Below, piece by piece: positions 14,561 through 29,220 of a stretch of 64,000 nt of DNA. The translations under genes and the position numbers were made by a program. The first letter of the stretch is position 1. Each line of letters opens with the position of its first letter. The notes under the pieces were generated by a model that saw only the letters and a list, made by a program, of their open reading frames with translations, did not search any database and had not been told where the DNA came from. This DNA comes from Pomphorhynchus laevis (Eukaryota > Acanthocephala > Palaeacanthocephala > Echinorhynchida > Pomphorhynchidae), in contig WNNJ02003067.1 in the NCBI GenBank assembly GCA_012934845.2, positions 1-64,000 of the forward strand. Direction: 5' to 3'.

Positions 14561-16941
14561 GCCGTGATCAGTAGCCTCGATCAGTAGCGTGATTAGTAGC
14601 GTGATTAGTTGCGTGATCATTCGCCTTGATCAAAAGCCGTGATTAGTAGCTGTGATCAGTAGCCGTGATCAGTAGCCGTGATCAGTAGCCGTGATCAGTA
14701 GCCGTGATCAGTAGCCGTGATCAGTAGCCGTGATCAGTAGCCGTGATCAGTAGCCGTGATCAGTAGCCGTGATCAGTAGCCGTGATCAGTAGCCGTGATC
14801 AGTAGCCGTGATCAGTAGCCGTGATCAGTAGCCGTGATCAGTAGCCGTGATCAGTAGCCGTGATCAGTAGCCGTGATCAGTAGCCGTGATCAGTAGCCGT
14901 GATCATAGCCGTATCGGTAGCCGTGATCAGTAGCCATGATCAGTAGCTGTGATCAGTAGCTGTGATCAGTAGCCGTGATCAGTAGCCGTGATCAGTAGCC
15001 GTGATCAGTAGCCGTGATCAGTAGCCGTGATCAGTAGCCGTGATCAATAGCCGTTATCGGTAGCCGTGATCAGTAGCCATGATCAGTAGCTATGATCAGT
15101 AGCCGTGATCAGTAGCCGTAATGAGTAGCCGTGATCAATAGCCGTTATCGGTAGCCGTGATCAGTAGCCATGATCAGTAGCTGTGATCAGTAGCTGTGAT
15201 ACGTAACCGTGATCAGTAGCCGTGATCAGTAGTCGTAATCAGTAGCCGTGATCAGTAGCCGTGATCAATAGCCGTTATCGGTAGCCGTGATCAGTAGCCA
15301 TGATCAGTAGCTGTGATCAGTAGCCGTGATCAGTAGCCGTGATCAGTAGCCGTGATCAATAGCCGTTATCGGTAGCCGTGATCAGTAGCCATGATCAGTA
15401 GCTGTGATCAGTAGCCGTGATCAGTAGCCGTGATCAGTAGCCGTGATCAGTAGCCGTGATCAGTAGCCGTGATCAGTAGCCGTGATCAGTAGCCGTGAAT
15501 GAGTAGCCGTGATCAATAGCCGTTATCGGTAGCCGTGATCAGTAGCCATGATCAGTAGCTGTGATCAGTAGCTGTGATACGTAACCGTGATCAGTAGCCG
15601 TGATCAGTAGTCGTAATCAGTAGCCTTGATCAATAGACAAGATCAGTAGCCGTAATCCGCGGCCGTGATCAGTAGCCGTGTTCAGTTGCCGTGATCAGTT
15701 GCCGTAAATAGTAGTTGTCATAAGTAGTCGTGATAAGTAGTCGTGATAAGCAGTTGTGTTCAATAGCCGTAATTAGTAGCCGTGATCAGTAGCAATGGTT
15801 AGTAGCTGTGGTCAGTAGCCGTAAATGGTAGCTGTGATCAGTTGCTATGATCAGTGACCCTTATCAGTAGACTTTATAAGTAGCCGAGATCAATAGTGTA
15901 ATCAGTTTTTGCCATTAGTAGCCGTGATCAATAGCCAGTGTATTTAGCAGTATCAGTAGCCGTGACTATAAGCCGTGATCAGAAGCCGTGATCAGTAGAT
16001 GTGATCAGTAGATATTATCAAAACCCGTTATCAGTAGCCGTGATCAGTAGCCGTGATCAGTTACCGTGATCAGCAGCCGTGATCAGTAGCCGTAATCAGT
16101 AGCCGTGATCAGTAGTCGTAATCATTAGCCGTGATCAGTAGCCGTGATCACTTGAAGTGATCAGTAGCTGTGATCACTTGCAGTTATCAGTAGCTTTGAT
16201 CAGTTGTAGTGATAAGTAGTTGTGATCAGTAGCCGTGATCAGTAGCCGTGATCAGTAGCCGTGATCAGTAGCCGTGATCAGTAGCCGTGATCAGTAGCCG
16301 TGATCAGTAGCCGTGATCAGTAGCCGTGATCAGTAGCCGTGATCAGTAGCCGTGATCAGTAGCCGTGATCAGTAGCCGTGATCAGTAGCCGTGATCAGTA
16401 GCCGTGATCAGTAGCCGTGATCAGTAGCCGTGATCAGTAGCCGTGATCAGTAGCCGTGATCAGTAGCCGTGATCAGTAGCCGTGATCAGTAGCCGTGATC
16501 AGTAGCCGTGATCAGTAGCCGTGATCAGTAGCGTGATCAGTTGCAGTGATCACTAGCCGTGATCAGTAGACGTGATCAGTAGTCGTGATCAGTAGCCGTG
16601 ATCAGTAGCCGTGATCAGTAGCCGTGATCAGTAGCCGTGATCAGTAGCCGTGATCAGTAGCCGTGATCAGTATCCGTGAGCAGTACCCGTTATCTGTTGC
16701 AGTGATCAGTAGTTGTTATCAGTAGCCGTGATCAGTAGCTGTGATCAGTGGTCCTGATCAGTAGCCGTGATCAGTAGCCGTGATCAGTAGCCGTGATCAG
16801 TAGCCGTGATCAGTAGCCGTGATCAGTAGCCGTGATCAGTAGCCGTGATCAGTAGCCGTGATCAGTAGCCGTGATCAGTAGCCGTGATCAGTAGCCATGA
16901 TCAGTTGTTGTGACCAGTAGCCGTGATTAGTAGCCGTGATC

Positions 16942-17570
16942 AGTAGTTGTAATAAATATCCGTCATACTTAATCGTGATCATTAGCCGTTATTAGTAGCC
17001 AGTTCAGTAGCTGTGATCAGTAGCCTTGATAAGTAGCCGTTGTCAATCGCCGTAATTAGTAGTCGTGATCAGTAGCTGTGATCAGTAGCCGTAATTAGAA
17101 GCCGTGATCTGTAGCCGTGATCAGTAGCCGTGATCAAAAGCGGTGATCAGTAGCCGTATCAGAGTATGTGATTAATAGCAGTGATTAGGAGCGGTGATCC
17201 GTACCCGTTATGAAAAGCTGTTATCAGTAGCTTGCTCAATAGCATTGATCATTAGCCGTTTTAAGTAGCCGTGATCAGTAGCCGTGGTCAGTGGCCGTGA
17301 TCAGTAGCCTTGATCACTGGTTGTGATAAGTAGGCGAGATCAGTAGCAACAATCAGTAGCCCTTACAAGTAGCCAGTATTCGTAGCCGTTATCAGAACCG
17401 GGGATTAGTAGCCGTGATCAGTTGATGTGATCAGTAGCCGTGATATGTAGCCTTTATCAGTAGCCGAAATCAGTAGCCGTGATCAGTAGCTGTGATGAGT
17501 AGCCGTGATCAGTAGCCTGATTAATAGTTGCGATCAATAGCCGTGAACATAGACGTTTTCTGTTACCGTG
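16942..17570. repeat. Satellite block duplicated at 19141-19770
   Basis: Both blocks run from agtagttgt-aataaatatcc through the same series of odd monomers (for example gaaccggggattag and gaacatagacgtttt). The offset is about 2.2 kb with scattered substitutions, an older duplication than the 13.0/13.5-kb pair. Confidence 0.75.
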
Positions 17571-20500
17571 ATCAGTAGCCGTGATCAGTAGCCGTGATCA
17601 GTAGCCGTGATCAGTAGCCGTGATCAGTAGCCGTGATCAGTAGCCGTGATCAGTAGCCGTGATAAGTAGCCGTGATCAGTAGCCGTGATCAGTAGCCGTG
17701 ATCAGTAGCCGTGATCAGTAGCCGTGATCAGTAGCCGTGATCTGTAGCCCTGATCAGTAACCGTGATAAGTAGCCGTGATAAGTAGCCGTGATCAGTTGC
17801 AGTGATCAGTAGCCGTGATCAGTAGCCGTGATCAGTAGCCGTGATCAGTTGCCGTGATCTGTAGCCGTGATCTGTAGCCGTGATCAGTAGCCGTGTACAG
17901 TAGTTGTGAACAGTAGCCTTGATCAGTAGTCGTAATCAGTAGCCGTGATCAGTAGACAAGATCAGTAGCCGTGATCCGCGGCCGTGATCAGTAGCCGTGT
18001 TCAGTTGCCGTTATCAGTTGCCTTTAATAGTAGTTGTGATCAGTAGTCGTAATCAGCAGTCGTGATTAGTAGTTGTGATCAGTAGCCGTGATCAGTAGCC
18101 GTGATCAGTAGCCGTGATCAGTAGCCGTGATCAGTAGCCGTGATCAGTAGCCGTGATCAGTAGCCGTGATCAGTAGCCGTGATCAGTAGCCGTGATCAGT
18201 AGCCGTGATCAGTAGCCGTGATCAGTAGCCGTGATCAGTAGCCGTGATCAGTAGCCGTGATCAGTAGCCGTGATCAGTAGCCGTGATCAGTAGCCGTGAT
18301 CAGTAGCCGTGATCAGTAGCCGTGATCAGTAGCCGTGATCAGTAGCCGTGATCAGTAGCCGTGATCAGTAGCCGTGATCAGTAGCCATGATCAGTAGCTG
18401 TGATCAGTAGCCGTGATCAGTAGCCGTGATTAGTATTCGTGATCAGTAGCCGTGATCAGTAGACAAGATCAGTAGCCGTGATCCGCGGCCGTGATCAGTA
18501 GCCGTGTTCAGTTGCCGTTATCAGTTGCCGTAAATAGTAGTTGTGATCAGTAGTCGTGATCAGCAGTCGTGTTTAATAGCCGTGATTAGTAGCCGTGATT
18601 AGTAGCAATGGTTATTAGCCGTGGTCAGTAGCCGTAAACAGTAGCTGTGATCAGTTGCTATGATCAGTGACCCTTATCAGTAGACTTTATAAGTAGCCGA
18701 GATCAATAGTGTAATCAGTTTTCGGAATCAGTAGCCGTGATCAATTGCCAGTGTATTTAGCAGTATCAGTAGCCGGTACCATAAGAAGTGATCAGTAGCC
18801 GTAATCAGTAGATGTGATTAGTAGATATGATCAAAAGCCGTTATCAGTAGCCGTGATAAGAAGCCGTGATCAGTAGACGTGATCAGGTTCCGTTATCATT
18901 GCCTGTAAATAGTAGCCGTGTTCTGTAGCAGTGATAAGTAAATGTGATCAGTAGCGGGGATCAGTACCAGAGATCCACAGCTGTTATCAGTAGCGTGATC
19001 TGTAGCCTTGATAAATAGCCGTGGTTAGTAACCGTAATTAGTTGCCGCTTTCAGTAATGATAATCATTCGTCATTTATTGCAGTTATTAGTAGCCGTGAA
19101 CAGTTGACGCGATCATTAAACGTGATCAGTAGCCGTGAACAGTAGTTGTGATAAATATCCGTCATCATTAATCGTGATCATTAACTGTTATTAGTAGCCC
19201 GTTCAGTAGCTGTGATCAGTAGCCTTGATAAGTAGCCGTTGTCAGTCGCCGTAATCAGTAGTCGTGATCAGTAGCTGTGACCAGTAGTCGTAATTAGAAG
19301 CCGTGATCTGTAGCCGTGATCAGTAGCCGTGATCAAAAGCGGTGATCAGTAGCCGTATGTGAGTATGTGATCAATAGCAGTGATAAGGAGCGGTGATCAG
19401 TACCCGTTATGAAAAGCTGTTATCAGTAGCTTGCTCAATAGCATTGATCATTAGCCGTTTTAAGTAGCCGTGATCAGTAGCCGTGGTCAGTGGCCGTGAT
19501 CAGTAGCCTTGATCACTAGTTGTGATAAGTAGCCGGGATCAGTAGCAACAATCAGTAGCCGTGATCAGTAGTTAAGATACGTAGCCGTTATCAGAACCGG
19601 GGATTAGTAGCCGTGATCAGTTGATGTGATCAGTAGCCGTGATATGTAGCCTTTATCAGTAGCCGTAATTAGTAGCCGTGATAAGTAGCTGTGATGAGTA
19701 GCCGTGATCTTTGGCCTGATCAATAGCTGCGATCAATAGCCGTGAACATAGACGTTTTCAGTTACCGTGATCAGTATCCGTACAAGTATATGTGATTATT
19801 AGCCGTGATTAGTAGCCGTGATGAGTAGTTGTGATCAGTAGCCCTGATCAGTAGCCGTGATCAGTAGCTGTGATGAATTGCCGTTTCAGTCGACGTGATC
19901 AATAGCCTCGATCAAATGCTGTGATCATCGACGTGTTTAGTTTACGTGTTCAGTCGCCGTATCAGTATATGTGATCAGTAACAGTGATAAGTAGCAGTGA
20001 TCAGTAGCCGTGATCAGTAGCTATGATCAGTAGCCGTGATCAGTAGCCGTGATCAGTAGCCGTGATCAGTAGCCGTGATCAGTAGCCGTGATCAGTAGCC
20101 GTGATCAGTAGCCGTGATCAGTAGCCGTGATCAGTAGCCGTGATCAGTAGCCGTGATCAGTAGCCGGATCAGTAGCCGTGATCAGTAGCTGTGATCAGTA
20201 GATGTTATCAGTAGCCGTGATCAGTAGCCGTGATCAGTAGTCGTGATCAGTAGCTGTGATCATTAGACAAGATCAGTGGCCGTGATCAGTAGCCGTGTAC
20301 AGTTGCCGTGATCAGTTGCCGTAAATAATAGTTGTGATCAGTATTGGTGATCTGTAGCCGTGTTCGATAGTCATGATTAGTAGCCGTGATTAGTAGCAAT
20401 GTTTAGTAGCCGTGATCAGTAGCCGTAAACAATAGCTGTGATCAGTTGCTATGATCAGTGACCCTGATTAGTAGACGTTAAAATTAGCCGAGATCAACAG

Positions 20501-21129
20501 TGTAATCAGTTTTCGGAATCAGTAGCCATGATCAATAACCGTTTAATTTGCAGTATCAGTAGCCGTGTCCATAAGCCGTGATTATTTGCCGTGATCAGTA
20601 GATGTGATCAGTAGATATGATTAAAAGCCGTTATCAGTAGCCGTGATCAGTAGCCGTGATCAGTAGCCGTGATCAGTCGCCGTGATCAGTAGCCGTAATC
20701 AGTATCCGTGATTAGTTTTCGCTGTAAGTAATCATGATCGGTCGTCGTCATTAGTAGCAATTTTTAGAAACCGTGATCAGTTGAGCCGTGATTCATTTTT
20801 GTGATCAATAGCCGTGATCAGTAGCCGTGATCAGTAGCCGTGATCAGTAGCCGTAACTAGTGCCTGTGATTAGAAGTCGCGATCCTTCACCGTGATTAGT
20901 AGCGGTGATCAGTAGCCGTGAGCAGTAGCCGTGATCAGTATACGTGACCTGTAACCGTGATTAGAAGCTGTAATCAGTAGCTGCGATCAGTAGCCGTGAT
21001 TAGTAGCCGTGATTAGTAGCCGTGATCAGTAGCCGTAGTCAGTAGCCGTAATAAGTGGCCGTGATCAGTAGCCGTGATCAGTAGCCGTGATCAGTAGCCG
21101 GGATCAGTAGACGTGATCAGTAGCCGTTG

Positions 21130-21735
21130 TCAGTAACCGGGATAAGTAGACTTGATCAGTAGCGGTTATCAGTAGCCGGGATTAGTAGACGTGATCAGTA
21201 GCCGTAATCATTGCCTTTCATCAGTAGCCGTGTTCAACTGCGGGGATCAGTTGCCGTTATTAGTAGCCGTGATTAGTATTCGTGATCATTATCTCTGATC
21301 AGTAGCCGTCATCAGTAGCTTTGATCAGTTGCCGTGATTATTTGCCGTTATCAGTATCTGTTTTTAAAAGCGGTGATCATTAGCCGTCATAAGTTACCGT
21401 GATCAGTACCCGTGATTAGTATCCGTGATTAGTAACCGTGATCAGTAGCTGTGAGCAGTTGCCTTGATCAGTAGCCGTGATCAGTAGCCGTGATCAGTTT
21501 ACGAGATTAGTAGTCGTGATCTCTATCCGTGATTAAACGCAATGATGAGTAGCCGTGATCAGTTCCCGAGATTAGTAGTCGTGATCTTTAGCTGTGATTT
21601 ATAGCAGTGATGAGTAGCCGTTATCGGTAGCCTTGATTAGTAAAAATATCAGTAGCCGTGATCAGTAGCCGTTATCAGTATGCCGTGATTAGTAGCCGTT
21701 ATCTGTAGGCCGTGATTATTTGCCGTTATTAGAAA
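21130..21735. repeat. Satellite block duplicated at 23551-24165
   Basis: Shared landmarks in order are gggataagtagacttgatc, ttcaactgcggggatcag, gttcccgagattagtagtc and aaaaatatcagtagccg. The copies are about 2.4 kb apart with several differences. Confidence 0.7.
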
Positions 21736-24400
21736 CGGTTGTCAGTAGCCGTAAACAGTAGCCGTGATTAAAAGCTGTGATCAGAAGCCGTGATCAGAAG
21801 CCGTGATCAGAAGCCGTGATCAGTAGCCATGATCAGTAGCCGTGATCAGTAGCCGTGATCAGTAGCCGTGATCAGTAGCCGTGATCAGTAGCCGTGATCA
21901 GTAGCCGTGATCAGTAGCCGTGATCAGTAGCCGTGATCAGTAGCCGTGATCAGTAGCCGTGATCAGTAGCCGTGATCAGTAGCCGTGATCAGTAGCCGTG
22001 ATCTGTAGCCGTAATCATTAGCCGTGATCAGTGCACGTTGTCAGTACCTGTGATCAGGGGTTGTGATTAGTGATCGTGCTTTTTACCAGTGATTTATAGC
22101 TGTGATCAGTAGATGGAATCTATAGCGGTTATCAGTAGCCGTGATCAGTACACGTTGTTAGTACCCGTGATCGTTGCTTGTGATTAGTGATCGTTTTCCT
22201 TACACGTGATTTATAGCTGTGATCAGTAGATGTGATAAATAAATGTGATCAGTAGCCGTGATCAGTAGCCGTGATCTGTAGCAGTGATCAGTATCCGTGA
22301 TCAGTAGCTGGGATCAGAAGAAGTGATTAGTAGCCGTTTTTAGAAGCTGTGATCCGTATCCGTGTCAGTAACCGTGATCAGTATTCTTGATAAGTAGCCG
22401 TTATCAGTAGTCGTAATCGGTAGCCATTACCAGTAGTCGTGATAAGAAGCTGTGATCAAGAGCAGTAATCCTTAGCCCTGGTCAATAGCCGTGATGAGTT
22501 ACCGTGATCAGTAGCCGTGGTTAATAGCCGTGGTCAGTAGCTGTGATTAGTAGCGGTATCAGTAGCCTTGATCAGTAGCAGTAATCACTAGCCCTGATTA
22601 TAGACGTAATCAGTAGTCGTGATCAGTACCCTGTCAGTACATGTGATCAATAGCCGTGATCAGTAGCGGTAATCAATACCTGTGATCAATAGCTGTTATC
22701 AGTTTCTTGCCCACTAGCATTGGTCAGTAGATGTTATTAGTAGCTGTGATTATTAGCCGTAGTCAGTGGCCTATATCAGTGGCCTTAATAAGTATCCGTG
22801 ATCAGCAGCCGTGATCAGTAGTCGTTATCAGTAGCCGTTATTAGAAACAGTGATCAGTAGCTGTGATCAGTGCACGTTGTCAGTACCTGTGATCAGGGGT
22901 TGTTATTAGTTATCGTGTTCCTTACCCGTGATTTATAGCTGTCATCAGTATATGTGATCTAAAGCGGTGATCAGTGGCCGTGATCAGTAGCCGTGATCTG
23001 TACACGTTGTTAGTACCCGTGATCGGTGCTTGTGATTAGTGATCGTGTTTCTTACCCGTGATTTATAGCTGTGATCAGTAGATGTGATAAATAGCTGTGA
23101 TCAGTAGCCTTAGTTGGTAGAGTTGATCAGTAGCCGTGATCTGTAGCAGCGATCAGTAGCCGTGATCAGTAGCTGTCATCAGTAAAAGTGATTAGTAGGC
23201 TTTATTAGAAGCTGTAATCAATAGCGTGATTAGTAACCGTAATCAGTAACCGTGATCAGTAACAGTAATCAGTAGCCATGATCACTAGACGTGATCAGTA
23301 GCCGTAATAAGTAGCCGTGATCAGTAGTTGTGTTCAATAGCAGTGATCAGTAGCGTGACCACTAGCATTGATCAGTAGATGTTATTAGTAGCTGTGATTA
23401 TTAGCCGTGGTCAGTGGCCCTTTATCAGTAACTTTAATAAGTAGCCGTGATCAGTAGCCGTGATCAGTAGTCATGATCACTAGCGGTGATCAGTGGCCGT
23501 GATCAGTAGCCGTTATCAGTAGCCGGGATCAGTAAACGTGATCAGTAGCCGTTACCAGTAGCCGGGATAAGTAGACTTGATCAGTAGCCGTTATCAGTAG
23601 CCGGGATCAGTAGACGTGATCAGTAGCCGTGTTCATTGCCCTTTATCAGTCGCCGTATTCAACTGCGGGGATCAGTAGCCGTGATAAGTAGTCGTAATTA
23701 GTAGCCGTGATAAGTATTCGTGATCATTATCCCTGATCAGTAGCCGTCATCAGTAGCTTTGATCAGTTGCTGTGATTATTTGCCGTTATCAGTAGCTGTT
23801 TTTAAAAGCGGTGATCATTAGCCGTCATAAGTTACCGTGATCAGTACCCGTGATTAGTATCCGTGATTAGTAACCGTGATCAGTAGCTGTGAGCAGTTGC
23901 CTTGATCAGTAGCCGTGATCAGTAGCCGTGATCAGTTTACGAGATTAGTAGTCGTGATCTTTATCCGTGATTAATAGCAATGATGAGTAGCCGTGATCAG
24001 TTCCCGAGATTAGTAGTCGTGATCTTTAGCCGTGATTAATAGCAGTGATGAGTAGCCGTTATCGGTAGCCTTGATTAGTAAAAATATCAGTAGCCGTGAT
24101 CAGTAGCCGTTATCAGTATGCCGTGATTAGTAGCCGTGATTAGAAGCGGTTGTCAGTAGCCGTTTTCAGTAGCCGTGATAAGTAGCCGTGTTCTGTAGCC
24201 TTGATAAGTAGCCGTGTTTAGTATTTGCTATAAGTAATCGTGATCAGTCGTCGTCATTAGTAGCATTTATCAGTAGCCGTGATCAGTTGAGATGTGATCA
24301 GTAGCCGTAAACAGTAGCCGTGACCAGAAGCCGTGATCAGTAGCCGTGATCAGTAGCCGTGATCAGTAGCCGTGATCAGTAGCCGTGATCAGTAGCCGTG

Positions 24401-24850
24401 ATCAGTAGTTGTGATCATTAGCCGTTATCAGTAGCGGTTATCAGTAGCCTTGATCAGTAGCCGTGATTAGTAGTTCTGATCAGTAGCAGTGATCAGCAAC
24501 CGTGATGAGTAGCCGTGATCAGTAGCCGTAATCAGTAGCTGTGATCAGTAGCCGTTATCAGTAGCCGTGGTCAGTTTCAGAGATCAGTAGCCGTGATCAG
24601 TAGCAGTATTCGGTAGAGGTGATCAATAGCCGTGATCAGTTACTGTGATCATTAGCCGTGATCATAGACGCGATAAGTAGCCGTGATCAGTAGCCGTATC
24701 AGTATATGTGATCAATAGCCGTGATCAGTTGCGGTAATCAGTACCAGTGAACAATTGCGGTTATCAGTATCGCGATAACTAGCCTTTATCATTACCTGTA
24801 TCAGTAGCAGTGATCAGTAGCCATTGTCAGTAGCCTTGATAAGAAGCCGA
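24401..24850. repeat. Satellite block duplicated at about 25166-25600
   Basis: The monomer series running from gttatcagtagcggttatc to gtatcgcgataactagcc occurs twice about 0.75 kb apart with small differences. Confidence 0.7.
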
Positions 24851-27800
24851 GATCAGAAGCCTTGATCAGTAGGCGTGATAAATAGCTGTGATCAGTAGCC
24901 GTGATTAGTAGCCGTGATCAGTCGCTGTAATCAATGGCCTTGATCAGTAGCCGTGATCAGTAGCCGTGATCAATAGCCGTGATCATTTGCTGTGATTAGT
25001 AGCCGTTGTCAATACACGTGGTCAGTACTCGTGATCAGTGCTTTTGATTAGTAGTCGAGTTTTTTTAGCCGTGATTAGTAGCTGTGATAAGTAGATGTGA
25101 TTAATAAGGGTTATCAGTAGCCGTGATCAGTAGCCGTGATCAGTAGCCGTAATCAGTAGCCGTGATCAGTAGCCGTGATCAGTAGTTGTGACCATTAGCC
25201 GTTATCAGTAGCGGTTATCAGTAGCCTTGATCAGTAGCCGTGATTAGTAGTTCTGATCAGTAGCAGTGATCAGCAACAGTGATGAGTAGCCGTAATCAGT
25301 AGCCGTGATCAGTAGCCGTGGTCAGTTTCAGAGATCAGTAGTCGTGATCAGTAGCAGTATTCAGTAGAGGTGATCAATAGCCGTGATCAGTTACTGTGAT
25401 CATTAGCCGTGATCATAGACGCGATAAGTAGCCGTGATCAGTAGCCGTATCAGTATATGTGATCAATAGCCGTGATCAGTTGCGGTAATCAGTACCAGTG
25501 AACAATTGCGGTTATCAGTATCGCGATAACTAGCCTTTGTCATTACCTGTATCAGTAGCAGTGATCAGTAGCCATTGTCAGTAGCCTTGATATGTAGCCG
25601 AGATCAGAAGCCGTGATCAGTAGGCGTGATAAGTAGCCGTGATCAGTAGACGTGATTAGTAGCCGTGATCAGTCACTGTAATCAATGGCCTTGATCAGTA
25701 GCCGTGATCAGTAGCCGTGATCAGTAGCCGTGATCAATAGCCGTGATCAGTTTCTTGATTAGTAGTCGAAATTAGAAGCCGTGATCAGTAGTCATGATCA
25801 TTCGCCGTGATCAGTAGCCGTGAATAGTAGCCGTGATCAGTAGCCATGATCATTCGCCATGATCTGTAGCCGTGATAAGTAGCAGTGATTAGTGACCGTG
25901 ATCAGTAGTTGTGATAGTAGCCCTGATTAGTAGTCATAAAAAGTAGCTGTGATAAATGTCTGTAATCAATTGCCGGAATCAGTAGCCGTGATCAATAGCC
26001 GTGATCAGTAGCAGTGATCAGTAGCCGTGATCATATGCAGTGATCATAAGCCGTGATCAGTAGTCGTGATCATCAGCCGAGATCAGTAGCTGTGATCAGA
26101 GTACTTGGTCAGTAGCCGTAATCATTGCCCGTGACAATAGACGTGTTTTATAGCGGTGATACCTAGCTGTGATCAGTAGCCTTAATAAGTAGCCTGTATA
26201 AGTAACCGTGATCAGTAGCCTTGATCAGTAGATTTGATCAGTAGTCGTGATCAGTGGCCGTGTTCATTAGCCGTGATCAGTATCCGTAATAAGAAGCCGT
26301 GATTAGTTCCTGTGATTAGTAGTCGTGATCCTTTGCCGTTATTAATAGCAATGATCCGTAGACGTTATAAGTAGCCTTGATCAGTAGCTAGGATAAGTGA
26401 CCGTTATCAGAAGCCGAGATCAGTAGCCGTAATAAGTAGCCTTGATCAGTATCAAATTTCAGTAGCCGTGATAAGTAGCCGGGATCAGTTGCCGTGATAA
26501 GTTGCCGTGATCAATAGCTGTAATCAGTAGCCGAAATCAGTAGCCTTGATCAATAGCCGTGATCAATAGCCGTGATCAATAGCCGTGATCAATAGCCGTG
26601 ATCAGAAGCCGTGATAAGAAACCGTGATCAGTGCCTGTGATTTGTAGTCATGATCCTTAGCCGTGATTAATAGCAGTGATCCATAGCCGTGATCAGTAGC
26701 CTTTTCATTATCAAGAAAAAGTAGCCGTGATCATAAGTTGAGATTAGCAGCCGTAAAAAGTAGTATTGATCAGTAGCCCCTATCCGTAGCCGTGATAAGT
26801 ATTGATCATTAGCACCTATCAGTAGCCGTTATAAGTAGCCGTGATCAATAGCTGTAATCAGTAGCCGGAATAAGTAGCCGTGGTCAATAGCTGTGATCAA
26901 TTGCCGTGATCAATAGCAGTGATCAGAAGACGTGTTTAGAAGCCGTGAATATAAGCCATGATTATTTGCCTTGATCAGTAGCCGTGATCAGTAGGCGTGA
27001 TCAGTAGGCGTTGTAATATCCGTAATAAGTAGCTTTTATAAGTAGCTGGGGTCAGAAGCCGTGATCAGAAGACGTGATCAGTAGCCGTAATCAGTAGCCG
27101 TGATCAGTAGCGTGATCATAAACAATCATCAATAGCCCTGATTAATTGCCTTGGTCAGAGCCGTAATCAGAAGCAGTGATCAGTAGTCGTGATCTTTAGC
27201 TGTAATCAGTAGCCGTGATCAGTAGCCGTAATCATTAGCCGCTATCCTTTGCTGTAATCAGTAGTTGTGATCAGTAGTCGTGATAAGTAGCGGTGGTCAG
27301 TACCTGTAATTAGTAGTCGTGATACTTAGCCGTGATTCATAGCAGTGATTAGTAGGTGTGATCAGTAGCCGTGATTAGTAGCCGTGATCTTTAGCCGTGA
27401 TCAGTAGCCGTAATCAGTAGACGTAATCAGAAGCCGTGATAGTAGCCGTAATCAGTATCCGTGATTTTTTGACGTGATCAGTAGCCGTGTTTAATTGCGG
27501 TGATCAGTAGCTGTGATCAGTAGCTGTGATCAGTAGCCGTGATTAGTAGCCGTGATCAATAAAGCAGTAATCAGAAGCCGTTAACAGTAGCCGTGATCAG
27601 TAGCCGTTATTAGTATCCGTGATCAGTGTCGTTATCAATAGCCGTGATCTGTAGCCGTGATAAGTAGCCGTGATCAGTACTCGTGATTAGAAGTCGTGAT
27701 CCATAGCCGTGATTAATATCAGTGATTAGTTTCCGTGAGCAGTAGCCTGATCAGTAGCCGTGATCAGTAGCCGTGATCAGTAGCTGTGATTAGTAGCTGT

Positions 27801-29220
27801 AATCAGTAGCCGTGATCAGTATCCGAAATCAGAAGCCGTAATCAGTAGCCTTGATCATTAGCCCTGATTATTCGCCATTATCAGTAGCCGTGTTAAATAG
27901 CGGTGATAAGTAGCCGTTATAAGTAGATCAGTAGCTGTGATTAGTAGTCTTGATCAGTAACCGTTTTTCGGAGCCGTGATCGGTAGCCGTGATCAGTAGC
28001 CGTGATCAGTAGCCGTGATCAGTAGCCGTGATCAGTAGCCGTGATCAGTAGCCGTGATCAGTAGCCGTGATCATTGCCCGTGATTATTAGCCGTGTTCAA
28101 TTGCGGTGATCAGTAGCCGTGATGAATATCCGTGATCATTAGCCGTGATCAGTACCCGTAATCAGTAGTTGTGATCAGTGGCCGTGATCAGTAGCAGTGA
28201 TTAGTAGCCGTGATCATTAGCCGTGATCAATAGCCGTGATTAGTAGCCGTGATCAGTAGCCGTGATCAGTAGCCTTGATCAGTAGCCGTTATCAGTATCC
28301 GTGATCATTAGCTTTGATCAGATCCCATGATCAGTAGCCGTGATCAGTAGCCGTGATCAGAAGCCCTGTGCAGTAACCGTGATCAGTAGACGTGATCATT
28401 GGCCGTTATCAGAGGCCGTGTTGTATTAGTGATCAGTAGCCGTGGCTGGAAGCCGTGATCAGTAGCCGTAATTAGTAGCCGTGATGAGTAACCGTTATCA
28501 GTGGCAGTGATCAGTGGCCGTGATCAGTAACGGGGATCATTAGCCCTAATCAGTGACCGTGTTCAGTACCTGTAATCAGTATCCGTGATCAGTAGCCGTG
28601 ATCAGTGCCCGTGATTAGTAGTCATGATCCCTAGTTTTGATTAATAGCAGTGATTAGTAGCTGTGACAAGTGACCGTTGTCAGTAGCTTCGATAAGTAGA
28701 CTGATCAGAAGGCGTTTTCAGTAGACGTGATCAGTAGCCGTGATTTGTAGTTGTGATCAGTAGACGTGATTAGTTCCTGTGATCAGTTGCTTTGATCAAT
28801 AGCCCGTATCAGTAGCCGTAATCAATCGCCGCGATCAATAGCCGTGATCATAAACTGTTCATTTGCCGTGATCAGTAGCCGTATCAGTATATGTGATCAG
28901 TAGCAATGAAGAATAGCTGTGATCAGTAGCTGTGATCAGTAGCCGTGAGCAGTAACCGTGAGAAGTATCCGTTATCAGAAGCCGTTATCACTAGCCGTGA
29001 TAAGTAGCCGCGATCAGTAACCGTGATCAGTAGCCGTGATTATTAGCCGTGATCAGTAGACGTGATCTGTAGCCGTGATCAGTGACCGTGATCATTGACC
29101 GTGATAAGTAGCCGTGATCAATAGCTGTAATCCGTAGCCGGAATCAATACCCGTGATTAGTAGACGTGATCTACAGCCGTGATCAGTAGCCGTGATCAGT
29201 AGCCGTGATCAGTAGCCGTG